DNA of 64,000 nt from Shinella lacus (GCF_010994755.1 NZ_WHSB02000003.1:310001-374000), one strand, 5' to 3'; shown: positions 8,764 to 18,041, counted from the stretch's first letter. Numbers and translations: made by a program. Notes: generated by a model not told the origin, from the sequence alone.

Positions 8764-9816
8764 ATGGACGGCAAAAAGCTCGACGAACTCAAGGCGAAAT
8801 ATGGCGCAAGCCACGGCGGCGAACTGTTCGACCCCGCCTTCCGCAAGGTTGCCGACAAGATCTTCACCAAGAACGGCACGCGCCTTGCGCCCTTTGCCGG
8901 CGTGCCGACCTTCCTCTCCGCCCCCTACATGCCGGTCGACGCCAACGAGCCGGATTTCGGCAACCTCCAGGTCGCCATCACCGGCGTGCCGATGGACCTC
9001 GGCGTCACCAACCGTCCGGGCTCGCGCTTCGGGCCGCGCGCCATGCGCACCATCGAGCGCATCGGCCCCTACAACCATGTGCTCGACTGCGCGCCGGTGC
9101 AGGACCTGCGGGTGGCCGATATCGGCGACGTGCCGTTCCAGAGCCGCTACCGGCTGGAACTCAGCCATGACGACATCGAGAAGCGCTTCAACCAGATCGT
9201 CGATGCCGGCGTGATCCCGCTTGCCGTCGGCGGCGACCATTCGATCACGCACCCGATCATGAAGGCGGTCGGCAAGAAGCAGCCGGTCGGCATGATCCAT
9301 ATCGACGCCCATTGCGACACCGGCGGCTCCTTCGACGGCACGAAGTTCCACCACGGCGGCCCGTTCCGCAATGCGGTGCTCGACGGCGTGCTCGACCCCA
9401 CCCGCACCATCCAGATCGGCATTCGCGGTTCGTCGGAATATCTCTGGGAGTTCTCCTACGAGTCCGGCATGACGGTCATCCATGCCGAAGAAGTGAACGG
9501 CCTTGGCATTCCGGCCATCATCGAGAAGGCGAAGGCCATCGTCGGCGACGGCCCGACCTATCTTTCCTTCGACGTCGACAGCCTTGACCCGAGCTTTGCG
9601 CCGGGCACCGGCACGCCGGAAATCGGCGGGCTGACGACGCGCGAGGTGCTGGAACTGATCCGCGGCCTCAAGGGCGTCAACTTCGTCGGCGGCGACGTGG
9701 TGGAGGTCGCCCCGCAATATGACGCGACCACGAACACCGCCCAGGCGGGCGCGCAGGTGCTCTTCGAAATTCTGAGCCTGATGGTATTCAGCCCTTCCGT
9801 GGCGCGGACCGCCTGA
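8764..9816 (+). CDS. speB: Agmatinase/arginase-family ureohydrolase
   Basis: The 350-residue protein is a binuclear manganese ureohydrolase. Metal ligands appear in GGDHSITHP, HIDAHCDTGG and SFDVDSLDPSFAPGTGTPE. These enzymes hydrolyse a guanidino group to urea plus an amine: agmatine to putrescine, or 4-guanidinobutyrate or 3-guanidinopropionate to the amino acid. The sequence does not by itself decide among them. ATG 8764 (MDGKKLDELKAKYG) is chosen; an upstream in-frame start at 8638 would run through the promoter region. A Pot-type ABC operon for a cationic amine follows on the same strand, so agmatine is the most natural substrate. The LysR gene is divergent. Confidence 0.8.
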   Translation: MDGKKLDELKAKYGASHGGELFDPAFRKVADKIFTKNGTRLAPFAGVPTFLSAPYMPVDANEPDFGNLQVAITGVPMDLGVTNRPGSRFGPRAMRTIERIGPYNHVLDCAPVQDLRVADIGDVPFQSRYRLELSHDDIEKRFNQIVDAGVIPLAVGGDHSITHPIMKAVGKKQPVGMIHIDAHCDTGGSFDGTKFHHGGPFRNAVLDGVLDPTRTIQIGIRGSSEYLWEFSYESGMTVIHAEEVNGLGIPAIIEKAKAIVGDGPTYLSFDVDSLDPSFAPGTGTPEIGGLTTREVLELIRGLKGVNFVGGDVVEVAPQYDATTNTAQAGAQVLFEILSLMVFSPSVARTA

Positions 9817-9843
9817 CATAGAATAGCAACAATGGGAACGCGC

Positions 9844-9865
9844 CCGGCGGGAAGCAACCCGCCGG
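9844..9865 (+). repeat. Intercistronic hairpin between speB and the binding-protein gene
   Basis: CCGGCGGG (9844-9851) and CCCGCCGG (9858-9865) pair perfectly around AAGCAA. There is no T-run, so it is more likely a processing or stability element than a full terminator. The SD of the next gene (AGGAG) follows. Confidence 0.5.
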
Positions 9866-9886
9866 CCTAACAGGAGAAAGACGACT

Positions 9887-10975
9887 ATGCGTGACATCCT
9901 CAAGACCAATGTCAGCCGCCGCGCCGTGCTCGGCGCCGGCGTCGCCGGTGCCTCGCTGCTCGCCATGCCGGCGGTGCTGCGTGCGCAGGACAAGTCGCTG
10001 AAGGTCGGCGTCTACGGCGGTTACTTCAAGGATTCGTTCGACAAGAACATCTTTGCCGATTTCACCAAGGAAACCGGCATCGCCGTCGAATCCGTCGCCG
10101 AGCCGACGGGTGAAGCCTGGCTCGTGCAGCTGGAACAGGCCGCCAAGGCCGGCCAGGCGCCCGCCGACGTCTCGATGATGTCGCAGGTCGCCATGCTGAA
10201 GGGCCAGACCACCGAGCTCTGGGCGCCGCTCGACACCGCGAAGATCCCCAACGCCACCAACCTCATCGACCATTTCGTCAACAAATATCCGGATGGCCGC
10301 GTCGCCGGCATCGGTGCCGTCGCCTGGTACATCACGCTCGTCACCAACACGGATGTCTTCAAGGAAGCCCCGACCTCCTGGAACGCGCTGTGGGATCCGG
10401 CCAATGCCGACAAGCTCGGCCTGCTGGCGCTCGTCTCCAACTCCTTCCTGCTCGAAGTGACGGCGAAGACCCATTTCGGCGGCACGAATGCGCTCGACAC
10501 CGAGGAAGGCCTCCTCAAGGCTTTCGAAAAGCTTGCCGAAGTGAAGCCGAATGTTCGGCTCTGGTATCGTGACGAGGCACAGTTCGAGCAGTCGCTGAAG
10601 TCGGGCGAAATCCCGATGGGCCAGTATTACCATGACGTGACGGGCCTTGCCGCTGCTGATGGCCAGCCGGTCCGCTCCACCTTCCCGAAGGAAGGCGGCA
10701 TCATGGATTCCGGCTGCTGGGCGCTGTCGCGCGCCTCGGAAAAGGTCGAGGAAGCCCATACCTTCATCAACTACATGAGCCAGCCGAAGATCCAGGCGAT
10801 CCTGTCGCGCAAGGTCGGCACCGCGCCGACGGTCAAGCGCGACCTCATCGACCTGACGGCCGAAGAATTCGCCGCCGTGTCGTCCGATATCGAGCCGATC
10901 ATCCCGCGCTACGACCTCTACACCACCAAGGCCGACTGGCTGAACCAGAAGTGGACGGAAATGATCGCAGGCTAA
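9887..10975 (+). CDS. Polyamine-type ABC transporter, periplasmic binding protein
   Basis: The 362-residue solute-binding protein has a twin-arginine-like N-terminus (VSRRAVLGAGVAGASLLAMP) with likely cleavage after VLRAQD. The mature part resembles PotD/PotF: SLKVGVYGGYFKDSF at the start and a late segment ending VKRDLIDLTAEEF. It would capture a polyamine or related cation (putrescine, spermidine, agmatine) in the periplasm for the permeases encoded downstream. The start is supported by an AGGAGAAAG ribosome site. It lies 70 bases after the ureohydrolase gene and is separated from the ATPase gene by a perfect 11 bp hairpin, a common way to raise binding-protein levels over the membrane subunits. 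Confidence 0.85.
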   Translation: MRDILKTNVSRRAVLGAGVAGASLLAMPAVLRAQDKSLKVGVYGGYFKDSFDKNIFADFTKETGIAVESVAEPTGEAWLVQLEQAAKAGQAPADVSMMSQVAMLKGQTTELWAPLDTAKIPNATNLIDHFVNKYPDGRVAGIGAVAWYITLVTNTDVFKEAPTSWNALWDPANADKLGLLALVSNSFLLEVTAKTHFGGTNALDTEEGLLKAFEKLAEVKPNVRLWYRDEAQFEQSLKSGEIPMGQYYHDVTGLAAADGQPVRSTFPKEGGIMDSGCWALSRASEKVEEAHTFINYMSQPKIQAILSRKVGTAPTVKRDLIDLTAEEFAAVSSDIEPIIPRYDLYTTKADWLNQKWTEMIAG

Positions 10976-10997
10976 AGTCTGTTCATTCCAGACGACA

Positions 10998-11023
10998 ACC
11001 GGCCGGCTGAAAAGCCGGCCGGT
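10998..11023 (+). repeat. Intercistronic hairpin after the binding-protein gene
   Basis: ACCGGCCGGCT (10998-11008) and AGCCGGCCGGT (11013-11023) form a perfect 11 bp stem capped by a GAAA tetraloop, 22 bases after the stop. No T-run follows. It probably stabilises the upstream message or attenuates transcription into the ATPase gene. Confidence 0.65.
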
Positions 11024-11055
11024 CAAGAAAGCAGAAAACGCCGCGCGGGGAACCC

Positions 11056-12090
11056 ATGTCCGGACTGACTCTCCAGAATATCGTCAAGCAGTTCGGCCAG
11101 TTTACGGCCGTCAAGAATGTCGAACTGACCGTGCCGCACGGCACCTTCGTCTGCCTGCTCGGTCCCTCCGGCTGCGGCAAGACCACCCTGATGCGGATGG
11201 TCGCCGGCCTTGACCTGCCGACGAGCGGGGCGATCCAGCTCGACGGCAAGGACATCACCAATGTGCCGACGCACAAGCGCGATCTCGGCATGGTCTTCCA
11301 GTCGCTGGCGCTCTTCCCGCACCTGACGGTCGGCGAGAACATCGCCTATTCGCTGCGCATCCGCGGCATCGGCAAGGAGGAGCAGAAGAAGCGCGTCGAC
11401 GAGCTTCTCTCGATGATCCATCTCACCGGCTATGCCGACCGCCCGGTCGCCAAGCTTTCCGGCGGCCAGCGCCAGCGCGTCGCGATTGCGCGTGCCCTCG
11501 CCATCTCGCCGAAACTCTTCTTGCTCGACGAACCGCTCTCCGCCCTTGACGCCAAGCTGCGTGAAGCGATGCAGGTCGAGCTTCGCCAGCTCCAGCAGCG
11601 CCTCGGCATCACCACCATCGTCGTCACCCACGACCAGCGCGAGGCGATGACCATGGCCGATACGGTCGTGGTGATGAACAGCGGCGAAATCCGCCAGGCC
11701 GCCGCCCCGGTCGAGATCTACCGCCGCCCGGCCGATACTTTCGTCGCCGATTTCATCGGCATGACCAACCTCATCGATTTTTCCGCCGATAGCACCGGCG
11801 CCAATGTGCTCGGCACGCCGGTCACGGGCCTTGCCATTCCCGCCGGCCTCAAGTCCGGCGTGCTTTCGGTGCGCCCGGAAGACGTGCACCTGACGGCGCC
11901 CGGCAATGGCGCGATCTCCGGCACGGTCACCTTCGTGCGCGATCTCGGCGGCACGATCGAGACCTTCGTGGAGGCCGGCGGCAAGCAGGTCGTCGCCGTC
12001 TCCATGCCGAATGCGCGGCCTGACGTCACCGTCGGCCAGGCCGTCGGCATCCAGCTCAACCCGGCCGATTGCGTGGTGCTCAAGTCATGA
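11056..12090 (+). CDS. potA: Polyamine-type ABC transporter, ATP-binding protein
   Basis: The 344-residue ATPase has Walker [10 protein letters not shown] near residue 38, signature LSGGQRQRVAIARAL, Walker [13 protein letters not shown] and the switch His in VVTHDQREA. A C-terminal TOBE regulatory domain spans about residues 240-344. This is the MalK/PotA layout, powering import through the two permeases encoded next. The preceding hairpin and the CGCGGGGAAC ribosome region support ATG 11056. The stop codon overlaps the next start as ATGA, so translation is coupled. A paralogue lies at 22088-23185. Confidence 0.9.
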   Translation: MSGLTLQNIVKQFGQFTAVKNVELTVPHGTFVCLLGPSGCGKTTLMRMVAGLDLPTSGAIQLDGKDITNVPTHKRDLGMVFQSLALFPHLTVGENIAYSLRIRGIGKEEQKKRVDELLSMIHLTGYADRPVAKLSGGQRQRVAIARALAISPKLFLLDEPLSALDAKLREAMQVELRQLQQRLGITTIVVTHDQREAMTMADTVVVMNSGEIRQAAAPVEIYRRPADTFVADFIGMTNLIDFSADSTGANVLGTPVTGLAIPAGLKSGVLSVRPEDVHLTAPGNGAISGTVTFVRDLGGTIETFVEAGGKQVVAVSMPNARPDVTVGQAVGIQLNPADCVVLKS

Positions 12091-12941
12091 GACGAGAGCC
12101 CCCACAAAAACTCACCGATTATGGCCCGCTGTTCTTTCCCGCGGGCATGCTGATCGTCTTCTTCGTCGTGCCGTTCGCGACGATGATCGCCGTCTCCTTC
12201 TTCCGGCGCGATCCGTCCGGCTTCTACACGCCGGATTTCGTCTTCGACAATTATGCCCGCTTCCTCAGCCTGTTCTTCGGCAAGGTGCTCGGCTTCTCGC
12301 TGTTCCTCGCGGTCATGGTCGCGATCTGCTGCGTCGTGCTCGCCGTGCCCTTCACCTATCTTCTCTCGCGCGCCAAGCGCAGGACGCAGGTGCTCTGGCT
12401 GGTGGCGCTGCTCTCCATCCTGTCGCTGTCCGAGGTCATCATCGGCTTTGCCTGGTCGACGCTCTTCTCGCGCACCGCCGGCATCACCAATCTCCTCGTG
12501 ATGCTCGGCGTCATGGAGCAGGCGGTGGCGCTCAACCCGAGTTTCAGCGCGGTATTGACCGCCATGGTCTACCAGGCGCTGCCCTATACCGTGCTCGTGC
12601 TCTACCCAGCCCTCGTCCGGCTCGACCCGACGCTGACGGAGGCCGCGCGAACGCTGGGAGCCTCGCCGATCAAGTCCTTCTTCACCGTCGTCGTGCCGGC
12701 GCTGCGCAACACCATCGTGGCGACGCTGATCATGGTCTTCATCTTCGCGCTCGGCTCCTACCTGCTGCCGCAGATCCTCGGCCGGCCGCAGCACTGGACG
12801 CTCTCGGTGCTCATCACCGACCAGGCGATCTACCAGTCCAACATGCCGTTCGCTGCCGCCATGGCCGTGTTCCTCGTGCTCGTCACGCTCGGCCTCGTCG
12901 CACTCACGGTCTATGCCGGCCGCAAGGGAGAAGCCGCATGA
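12087..12941 (+). CDS. potB: Polyamine-type ABC transporter, permease (PotB-like)
   Basis: The 284-residue inner-membrane protein has about six hydrophobic helices and the EAA loop EAARTLGASPIKSFFTVV near residue 190, which docks on the ATPase. The start ATG 12087 overlaps the potA stop by four bases (ATGA). It pairs with the PotC-like permease encoded next to form the translocation channel. Confidence 0.88.
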   Translation: MRREPPQKLTDYGPLFFPAGMLIVFFVVPFATMIAVSFFRRDPSGFYTPDFVFDNYARFLSLFFGKVLGFSLFLAVMVAICCVVLAVPFTYLLSRAKRRTQVLWLVALLSILSLSEVIIGFAWSTLFSRTAGITNLLVMLGVMEQAVALNPSFSAVLTAMVYQALPYTVLVLYPALVRLDPTLTEAARTLGASPIKSFFTVVVPALRNTIVATLIMVFIFALGSYLLPQILGRPQHWTLSVLITDQAIYQSNMPFAAAMAVFLVLVTLGLVALTVYAGRKGEAA

Positions 12942-13735
12942 ATACGTTCCTGCAAAAGGCCTATTTCGGCCTGATAGGCCTCTTCCTGTCGCTGCCGCTC
13001 ATCGTGGTGGCCGGCGTCTCGGTCAATGAAAAGCAGGACCTCGCCTTCCCGCCGAAGGGCTTTTCGCTTGGCTGGTACGCCGAGATCTTCACCAATGTCG
13101 AATGGCGCAACGCGCTCTTCGCCTCGATCACGCTGGCGGCGCTGTCGGCGGCCGTGGCGCTCCTCATTGCGCTGCCGCTCGCCTGGTTCCTCTGGCGGCG
13201 CCATGCGCCCTGGGCGAACATCTTCCAGTTGCTCGGCGTCGCACCCTTCACGCTGCCGCCGGTCATCACGGCGCTCGGCCTGTTGACCTTCTGGGCGGCG
13301 ACGGGCTTCTACGGCCAGCCGGCAACCGCCGTCATCAGCCATGCGATCTTCTTCGTGACGCTGCCGCTGGTGACGCTGTCGCTCGGCTTCTCCTCCATCG
13401 ACCGTTCGCTGGTGGAAGCGGCCGCGACCATGGGCGCCGACGACCGCACGATCTTCCGCACCGTTGTCCTGCCGCTGATCCTGCCCTACCTCATCTCCGG
13501 TTACGCGTTCGCCTTCGTGCTGTCGCTCAACGAATACATCGTCGCCTACATGACGATCGGCTTCACCATGGAGACGCTGCCGATCAAGATCTTCAACGCG
13601 TTGCGCTACGGCTATACGCCGACGATGGCCTCGGTCACGATCCTCTTCGTCGCGATCGCCGCCACGATCTTCGGCCTCGTCGCGCGCTTCGGGGACCTGC
13701 CCAAACTGCTCGGCGCGATGTCGACAAAGGACTAG
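12938..13735 (+). CDS. potC: Polyamine-type ABC transporter, permease (PotC-like)
   Basis: The 265-residue permease begins MNTFLQKAYFGLIGLF and carries the EAA loop EAAATMGADDRTIFRTVVLP. It starts by ATGA overlap with the potB-like gene, completing a binding protein-ATPase-permease-permease set. The next gene, a carbon-nitrogen hydrolase, follows after 8 bases, so the hydrolase is part of the same transcript and probably works on the imported compound. Confidence 0.88.
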   Translation: MNTFLQKAYFGLIGLFLSLPLIVVAGVSVNEKQDLAFPPKGFSLGWYAEIFTNVEWRNALFASITLAALSAAVALLIALPLAWFLWRRHAPWANIFQLLGVAPFTLPPVITALGLLTFWAATGFYGQPATAVISHAIFFVTLPLVTLSLGFSSIDRSLVEAAATMGADDRTIFRTVVLPLILPYLISGYAFAFVLSLNEYIVAYMTIGFTMETLPIKIFNALRYGYTPTMASVTILFVAIAATIFGLVARFGDLPKLLGAMSTKD

Positions 13736-13743
13736 GAGCAACC

Positions 13744-14526
13744 ATGCGCATTGCCGCCCTTCAGATGCATGCGATCGCCGGCGATGGCGACGGCAATCTC
13801 CAGCGCATCGCGGCTGCTGCCGCCGATGCGGCGGCGGGCGGCGCCAAGCTGCTGATCGTGCCGGAACTCGCCGTCACCGGCTACGGTGCGGGGGAGGCGG
13901 CCTTTGCCGGCCTCGCCTCACCCGCCACCGGCGAGGTGGCGCAACGGCTCGGCACGATTGCGCGCGAGAGCGGGCTTGCCATCGTCGCAGGTTTTGCCGA
14001 GCAGGAAGGCCGCGATACCTTCAACAGCGCGCTCTTCACCGATGGCATCGGCACCAATGCCGTCTACCGCAAGTCCCACCTCTACGGCGACTATGAGCGC
14101 AATGCCTTCCGGCCCGGCGTTCCCGCCTCCGTCATGGTGGAACTCGGCGGCATCCGGCTCGGCATGCTGATCTGCTACGACGTGGAGTTTCCGGAAAATG
14201 TGCGCCGCCTGGCGCTTGCCGGCGCCGATCTCGTCGTCGTGCCGACGGCGCTGCCGAAGGGCTCCTCCGGCACCTTCATCGCCAACCATATGATCCAGGT
14301 GCGCGCCTTCGAAAACCAGGTCTTCGTCGCCTACATCAATCATTGCGGCGCCGACGACCATTTCACCTATGCCGGCCTGTCGCGCATCGCCGCACCCGAC
14401 GGCAAGCTGCTCGCCGAAGCATCGGCCGAGGGTGAAACGCTGCTCTTTGCCGAAATCCGCCCGGAGGATTATGCGAAGTCGCGGGCGGAAAACACCTATC
14501 TGGTGGATCTCGGCCGCCCGGCCTAG
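13744..14526 (+). CDS. Carbon-nitrogen hydrolase (nitrilase superfamily amidase)
   Basis: The 260-residue protein has the complete nitrilase-superfamily triad: Glu41 in VPELAVTGYG, Lys110 in VYRKSHLYG and Cys144 in LICYDVEFPE. These enzymes hydrolyse amides, nitriles or N-carbamoyl compounds. It is shorter than, and clearly different from, the N-carbamoylputrescine amidase encoded at 15465-16337, and looks more like the general amidase branch that includes R-stereoselective amidases. Its place at the end of the ureohydrolase/Pot operon suggests an amide step in amine breakdown. Its TAG stop and the stop of the convergent EamA gene share the same CTAG palindrome. Confidence 0.85.
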   Translation: MRIAALQMHAIAGDGDGNLQRIAAAAADAAAGGAKLLIVPELAVTGYGAGEAAFAGLASPATGEVAQRLGTIARESGLAIVAGFAEQEGRDTFNSALFTDGIGTNAVYRKSHLYGDYERNAFRPGVPASVMVELGGIRLGMLICYDVEFPENVRRLALAGADLVVVPTALPKGSSGTFIANHMIQVRAFENQVFVAYINHCGADDHFTYAGLSRIAAPDGKLLAEASAEGETLLFAEIRPEDYAKSRAENTYLVDLGRPA

Positions 14527-15401
14527 AGGCTGATCAGGGCTGTTCCGACGACGGCCAATGCCGCTCCAGCCCAGGCACGGGGTGCGGGAACGATGCCGGT
14601 GCGCGCCCAGACCATCGGCAGGATAACGACCGGCGTCATCGACGAGAGCGTCGAGACGATGCCGATCGTGCCATGCGCCAGCGCCGCCATCAGCAGCGAC
14701 ATGCCAAGCCCGACGCCGAAGAAGGCGGAGCCAACCGCAAAACCGAGCGCGCGCCTTTCGATGCGGGCCGCGGGCTTCAGCGCCGGCAGAGGCACGAGCA
14801 TCAAAAGCAGGAAGAACAGCGCCGCGATGCCGGAGCGCACGGCCATCGCCGTGAAGGGCTCCACGCCGCTCGCCATGGCCGGACGCGCGGCAAGGCTACC
14901 GAGCGCCTGGCCAAGCGCGGTCACGACGCCGAGCGCGATGCCGAGCCACGGCGTTTTCTCGCCGCCCTTGGCTTTGGAGTTGCTGCCCGCGCCGATCGCC
15001 AGCACGATGCCGCAGAGCACGCAGGCGATGCCGATGCCCTGCTGGAGATCGAGCGTTTCGTCGAGGAAGACATAACCGAGGCCGACCGCGAAGGGTGCCG
15101 TGAGCGAGAACAGCAGCGCGGTCGTGCGGGGGCCGGCGGCATAGATCGCCGCGAAATAGGTGGTGCTGGCGATGATGATGCCGAACAGGCTGGAGGCGGC
15201 GAGGAAGCCGAGCTGCCAGGCTTCCATCGTGCGCCAGCCGCCGACGACGAGCGATGCCGCCGCCGTCATCACGAAGGCGGCGCCCATCTGCAGGCGGGCG
15301 AGGTCGAGGAGGGCCAGGCGGCCGCGCAACTCGCCGACGAGCATGCCGCTCAGCGCAATGCAGACGGCGGCCGACAGGGCAAGGATTTCAGCGATGTACA
15401 T
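14523..15401 (-). CDS. EamA/DMT-family transporter
   Basis: The 292-residue membrane protein has ten predicted hydrophobic segments arranged as two EamA repeats (about residues 3-135 and 150-290), the RhaT/YdcZ-type drug-metabolite transporter layout. Such proteins mostly export metabolites or amino acids. It lies downstream of the aguB gene on the same strand, behind an 11 bp hairpin, so it may be a partly uncoupled last gene of that operon. The substrate is unknown. Confidence 0.85.
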   Translation of the reverse strand: MYIAEILALSAAVCIALSGMLVGELRGRLALLDLARLQMGAAFVMTAAASLVVGGWRTMEAWQLGFLAASSLFGIIIASTTYFAAIYAAGPRTTALLFSLTAPFAVGLGYVFLDETLDLQQGIGIACVLCGIVLAIGAGSNSKAKGGEKTPWLGIALGVVTALGQALGSLAARPAMASGVEPFTAMAVRSGIAALFFLLLMLVPLPALKPAARIERRALGFAVGSAFFGVGLGMSLLMAALAHGTIGIVSTLSSMTPVVILPMVWARTGIVPAPRAWAGAALAVVGTALISL

Positions 15402-15405
15402 GGAA

Positions 15406-15431
15406 AGGCCGGATGATTGATCGTCCGGCCT
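15406..15431 (-). terminator. Stem-loop between aguB and the EamA gene
   Basis: AGGCCGGA (15406-15413) pairs with TCCGGCCT (15424-15431), and the stem continues inward through a T-G wobble, G-C and A-T to a TTGA loop. It lies 34 bases after the aguB stop and ends 4 bases before the EamA start codon. It could terminate the aguB transcript or occlude the EamA ribosome site. Confidence 0.5.
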
Positions 15432-15464
15432 ATCGCATAGTTTCCGGGCCGCGGATAGGGCTTT

Positions 15465-16337
15465 TCAGAGCTGCCCGTCCAGCGTGCCGACGCGGCCGTA
15501 GAGATCCGGCCGGCGGTCGCGGAAAAGGCCCCAGCCCCAGCGCTGCTTCTCGATGGCGTCGAGGTCGAAGGTCGCGACCAGCACGGTCTCGTTCTCACGG
15601 TCTGCTTCCACCACCTTCGCGCCGGTATGGTCGGCGATGAAGGAGGAGCCGTAGAAGGTCATCGACGTGTTGTTGCGGCCGTCCTCGGTGCCGATGCGGT
15701 TGGAGGCGATGAGCGGCACCATGTTGGCGCCCGCATGGCCCTGCATCACGCGCTGCCAGTGCCCGGCGCTGTCGATGGTCGGGTCCTGCGGCTCTGTTCC
15801 GATCGCGGTCGGATAGAGCAGGATTTCCGCGCCCATCAGCGCCATGCTGCGCGCCGCTTCCGGGAACCACTGGTCCCAGCAGATGCCGCAGCCGATCGTG
15901 CCGAACCGGGTCTTCCAGACCTTGAAGCCCGTGTCGCCCGGTGAGAAGTAGAATTTCTCCGTATAACCCGGCCCGTCCGGAACATGGCTCTTGCGGTAGT
16001 TGCCGAGCACCGTGCCGTCCGCATCGACGATGGCGAGCGAGTTGAAGAACGCCCGCTCGGCCTTTTCGAAATAGCTGACCGGCAGCACGACGCCGAGTTC
16101 GGCGGCGAGCTTGGCGAAATGGCCGATCAGCGGGTTGCCCTCGAACGGTTTTGCCAGGTCGTAGAAGCCGGCATATTGGTCCTGGCAGAAATAGGGCGTC
16201 TCGAACAGTTCCTGGATCAGGATGATGTTCGCGCCCTGCCGGGCGGCCTCGCGCACCAGCCGTTCAGCGCTGGCGATGTTCTGCTCGATGTCCCAGGTGC
16301 AGGCCATCTGGGTGGCGGCAAGCGTTACGGTTCTCAT
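15465..16337 (-). CDS. aguB: N-carbamoylputrescine amidase
   Basis: This 290-residue nitrilase-superfamily enzyme has Glu43 (IQELFETPYF), Lys116 (YRKSHVPDGPGY) and Cys153 (CGICWDQWFPE), a pattern typical of AguB. AguB converts N-carbamoylputrescine to putrescine, CO2 and ammonia in the agmatine deiminase route. No agmatine deiminase (aguA) gene is present in the window, so either it lies elsewhere or the enzyme is used on another N-carbamoyl amine. It follows the amidohydrolase gene by 12 bases and belongs to the minus-strand Pot operon that starts near 23185. Confidence 0.88.
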   Translation of the reverse strand: MRTVTLAATQMACTWDIEQNIASAERLVREAARQGANIILIQELFETPYFCQDQYAGFYDLAKPFEGNPLIGHFAKLAAELGVVLPVSYFEKAERAFFNSLAIVDADGTVLGNYRKSHVPDGPGYTEKFYFSPGDTGFKVWKTRFGTIGCGICWDQWFPEAARSMALMGAEILLYPTAIGTEPQDPTIDSAGHWQRVMQGHAGANMVPLIASNRIGTEDGRNNTSMTFYGSSFIADHTGAKVVEADRENETVLVATFDLDAIEKQRWGWGLFRDRRPDLYGRVGTLDGQL

Positions 16338-16349
16338 GATGATCTCCGG

Positions 16350-18020
16350 TCAGGCCTGGTAGGTGACGCGGCCGTCGCAGATCGTCGTGACGGGACGGAT
16401 CGCCGCGAGGTTTGCATGTTCGGCGGCTTCAACATTGCCGGAAAGCACGACGATATCGGCGAGATAGCCGGGCTTCAGCACGCCCTTGCGGTCTTCCATG
16501 AACTCCACCCAGGCGCCGTTCTTCGTATAGGCGGCGAGCGTTTCGTTAAGCGAAAGCCGCTCATCCTTCATGCCGTCCTTCCAGACCTCGCGCGTCATGG
16601 CGCACTGGATGCAGTTCATCGGATCGAGCGGCGAGACCGGCCAATCGGTGGCAAAGACGATCTCGGCCCCGGCATCGACCAGCGTGCGCCACGCGAAGGC
16701 ATAGGGCCAGCGGTCTTCACCGATGTAGGAAAGGTAGGGTTCGAGCGGCAGGCCGGCGCTGCCCGGCGGGTGGGTCGGCTGCATGGAGGCGACGGTGCCG
16801 AGTTCCTTGAAGCGCGGAATGTCGTCCGGATGCACGACCTCGATATGCTCGATGCGGTTGCGGCTGTCGCGCTTGCCGTTCGCGTTGATCGCGGCCTCAT
16901 AGCCGTTCAGCACCATGCGCACCGCGCCGTCGCCGATGGCATGCACCGCGACCGGCAGGCCGAGCTTGTCGGAGGCGATCGCGACATCGTCGAAATGCGC
17001 CTGCGAAAACAGCGGATCGCCCTTCAGGCCCGGCTGGTGGGCATAGTCCTCGACGAAGACCGCCGTGCCCGATTCCGTCACGCCGTCCATGAAGAGCTTG
17101 ACGAAGTCGCAGCGCAGGCGGTCGGAGTTGAAGCGGTCGCGCCAGGCGGCGGCCTTGGTTTCAAGGTCCGACAGCGGCATGAAGTTCTTCATGTGGAAGG
17201 GCATGCGCACGCGCACCGGAAGGCCGACCGTGCGCTCGATCTCGTCCAGCATTTCGAGCTGATAGAGGCTGCCGTCCATGTTCTGCAACGAGGTGATGCC
17301 GAGCGAGGCGACATAGGCGAGGCCCTGCTTGATGATCGCGATGTCGCCGGCGCGTTCTTCCGCCGTCACATGCTCCGGATCGCCGCCGGTGCCGACGCCG
17401 AGCATTTCGCGTCCGCCGGTCTCGCCGAGGGCCGAGACCGGGCGGATGGCGTTGCTTTCGCGCAATTCGCCGTTGGCAAGGCCGTCGTCGCCCATGACGA
17501 TCTCGTTGCCGACGCCCACGTCGCGGCCTTCCAGGATGCCGCCCATCTTGAGGGCGAGCGTGTTCGCCCAGGCGGTGTGGTGGTCGGGTGCGAAGATGAG
17601 CAGCGCGCGGTCCGAGAGGATCCGGTCGAGGTGATGGCGCGTCACGCGCTCTTCGTCGGAGAGGATCGTGTAGTCGGCCTGCTGGGCGACCAGCAACTGG
17701 CGCTCCGGATATTGGGCCGCATAGGCCTTGATCGCGGCTTCCAGCGCGTCAAAACCCTTGACGCCGGAAAGCGACAGTTCGCTGAGCTCGGCGGAACCGC
17801 CGAAAATATGCATGTGCGCTTCGTTGAAGCCCGGCAGCACCGTGCCGCCCTTGGCGTCGATGACATGGGTATCGGGGCCGGAAAAGGCGTCGATCTCGGC
17901 TTCGGAACCGACGGCCAGGATGCGGTTGCCGGCAACGGCGACCGCGGCTGCCCGCGGGTTCGCCTCGTCCATCGTCAGCACCCGCGCGTTGCGGATGATA
18001 AAGCTCGCTTCGGTCTGCAT
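16350..18020 (-). CDS. YtcJ-like amidohydrolase (Amidohydro_3)
   Basis: The 556-residue metal-dependent hydrolase has GFNEAHMHIFGG (HxH metal pair) near residue 70, VAVHAIGDGAVRMVLNGY and RNRIEHIEVV in the barrel, and a C-terminal GVLKPGYLADIVVLSG strand returning to the small beta domain. These enzymes hydrolyse C-N bonds in amides, cyclic amides or imines; YtcJ itself has no assigned substrate. ATG 18020 begins the usual N-terminal composite domain. It lies between the SxxK hydrolase and aguB genes, all in one direction with gaps of 12-21 bases. It is the intact counterpart of the frameshifted gene at 3968-5594. Confidence 0.87.
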   Translation of the reverse strand: MQTEASFIIRNARVLTMDEANPRAAAVAVAGNRILAVGSEAEIDAFSGPDTHVIDAKGGTVLPGFNEAHMHIFGGSAELSELSLSGVKGFDALEAAIKAYAAQYPERQLLVAQQADYTILSDEERVTRHHLDRILSDRALLIFAPDHHTAWANTLALKMGGILEGRDVGVGNEIVMGDDGLANGELRESNAIRPVSALGETGGREMLGVGTGGDPEHVTAEERAGDIAIIKQGLAYVASLGITSLQNMDGSLYQLEMLDEIERTVGLPVRVRMPFHMKNFMPLSDLETKAAAWRDRFNSDRLRCDFVKLFMDGVTESGTAVFVEDYAHQPGLKGDPLFSQAHFDDVAIASDKLGLPVAVHAIGDGAVRMVLNGYEAAINANGKRDSRNRIEHIEVVHPDDIPRFKELGTVASMQPTHPPGSAGLPLEPYLSYIGEDRWPYAFAWRTLVDAGAEIVFATDWPVSPLDPMNCIQCAMTREVWKDGMKDERLSLNETLAAYTKNGAWVEFMEDRKGVLKPGYLADIVVLSGNVEAAEHANLAAIRPVTTICDGRVTYQA

Positions 18021-18041
18021 GGCGTGTTTCCTCGATGTTTT

